Shown piece by piece: positions 30,859-31,142 of a DNA stretch of 31,142 nucleotides (position 1 is the stretch's first letter; each line of letters begins with the position of its first letter). The DNA lies in the NCBI GenBank assembly GCA_937950565.1, contig CALFCS010000080.1, positions 1-31,142 on the forward strand. Reading direction: 5' to 3'. The DNA is from an uncultured Lachnospiraceae bacterium. Its GTDB lineage: Bacteria; Bacillota; Clostridia; Lachnospirales; Lachnospiraceae. The notes beneath the pieces are model-generated. The model had not been told where the DNA came from, did no database searches, and worked only from the letters and a program-made list of their open reading frames with translations. The position numbers and the translations under genes are program-made.

Positions 30859-31142
30859 TTATTTCTCATATTTTTCCATAAATCTCTGGATAATGAGTGC
30901 ACATTCTCCACGGAGCGCATTGCCCTGCGGGTCTATCTTTGTTCCTTCATATTTACCGTTGATAATTCCGTTTGCGACCGCCCATTTCATTGCATCTTTT
31001 GCAAATTCATTCACGCTTGCCGCATCCTCGAATTTACCAATATCTGCTTTTTCTGAAACATCATACTCCATGCTGTCAGCATAGCGGTACATCATCACTG
31101 CCATCTGCTCACGGTTGATATTGTCTGCAGGTCCGAATAATC
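30859..31142 (-). CDS. S-layer-homology (SLH) domain protein, C-terminal end (partial)
   Basis: Only the last 94 codons are in the window; the frame stays open to the right edge, so the start and most of the protein lie outside. The visible part is one SLH domain and the end of the preceding one. LFGPADNINREQMAVMMYRYA is the typical FxPxxxITRxQxAxMLxRyA ending. FEDAASVNEFAKDAMKWAVANGIINGKYEGTKIDPQGNALRGECALIIQRFME is a further full repeat and ends the protein. SLH domains bind pyruvylated secondary cell wall polymers and anchor proteins to the envelope. What the protein carries at its N-terminus cannot be seen. Confidence 0.9.
   Translation of the reverse strand, partial: LFGPADNINREQMAVMMYRYADSMEYDVSEKADIGKFEDAASVNEFAKDAMKWAVANGIINGKYEGTKIDPQGNALRGECALIIQRFMEKYEK

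Overview
The window looks like the chromosome of a low-to-moderate GC Gram-positive gut Firmicute, most likely a Lachnospiraceae member (Dorea / Mediterraneibacter / Coprococcus-like). This is inferred from the gene families (Firmicute-type ribulokinase, RpiR-controlled nan/nag genes, tyrosine T-box, yybP-ykoY manganese riboswitch, S-layer-homology protein), the strong AGGAGG ribosome binding sites and the hairpin-rich small repeats. No rRNA, tRNA, CRISPR array, prophage or intact transposase gene is visible. Almost every gene is on the minus strand; only nagB (14506-15231) and the AraC-type regulator (24217-25269) read rightwards.

Layout. 1-183: no gene; a terminator and one end of a small repeat. 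184-5510: a TetR-family regulator whose leader is filled by a hairpin-dense repeat (about 747-1015), the manganese exporter mntP behind a yybP-ykoY riboswitch, an AI-2E-family membrane protein translationally coupled to rarA, and a membrane-anchored polysaccharide deacetylase. 5511-5956: a 146-bp MITE-like element with 14-bp inverted ends and a 6-bp target duplication, then the tyrS terminator. 5957-7585: tyrS with a tyrosine T-box leader whose promoter lies inside the end of nagA.

7560-15231: a complete sialic acid / amino-sugar locus. nanE, nanA, an SSS-family transporter, a YhcH-family gene, a ROK kinase (nanK), an rpiR-type regulator and nagA run leftwards; nagB runs rightwards from the shared intergenic region. 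Together they predict uptake of a sialic acid, cleavage to ManNAc and pyruvate, phosphorylation, epimerisation to GlcNAc-6-P, deacetylation, and deamination to fructose-6-P. No sialidase is present. The nanE and nagB promoters have identical hexamers and spacing, and palindromes lie between them.

15316-18459: an overlapping operon of two G3E (CobW/COG0523) GTPases plus azlC and azlD. The first GTPase has a 65-residue, 32-histidine metal-binding insert. The second has lost the CxCC motif and seems fused to a C-terminal domain like that of the YcgQ/TIGR03943 (DUF1980) proteins. This is the least conventional gene set here and the best candidate for an undescribed, metal-linked membrane system.

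18610-25269: an L-arabinose locus, araA-araB-araD followed by a second FucI/AraA-superfamily isomerase, with a divergent AraC-type regulator. 25299-31142: a large carB without adjacent carA, a cytidylate-kinase-like protein cotranscribed with an ArsB/NhaD/citrate-type transporter, and the C-terminal end of an S-layer-homology protein that runs off the right edge.
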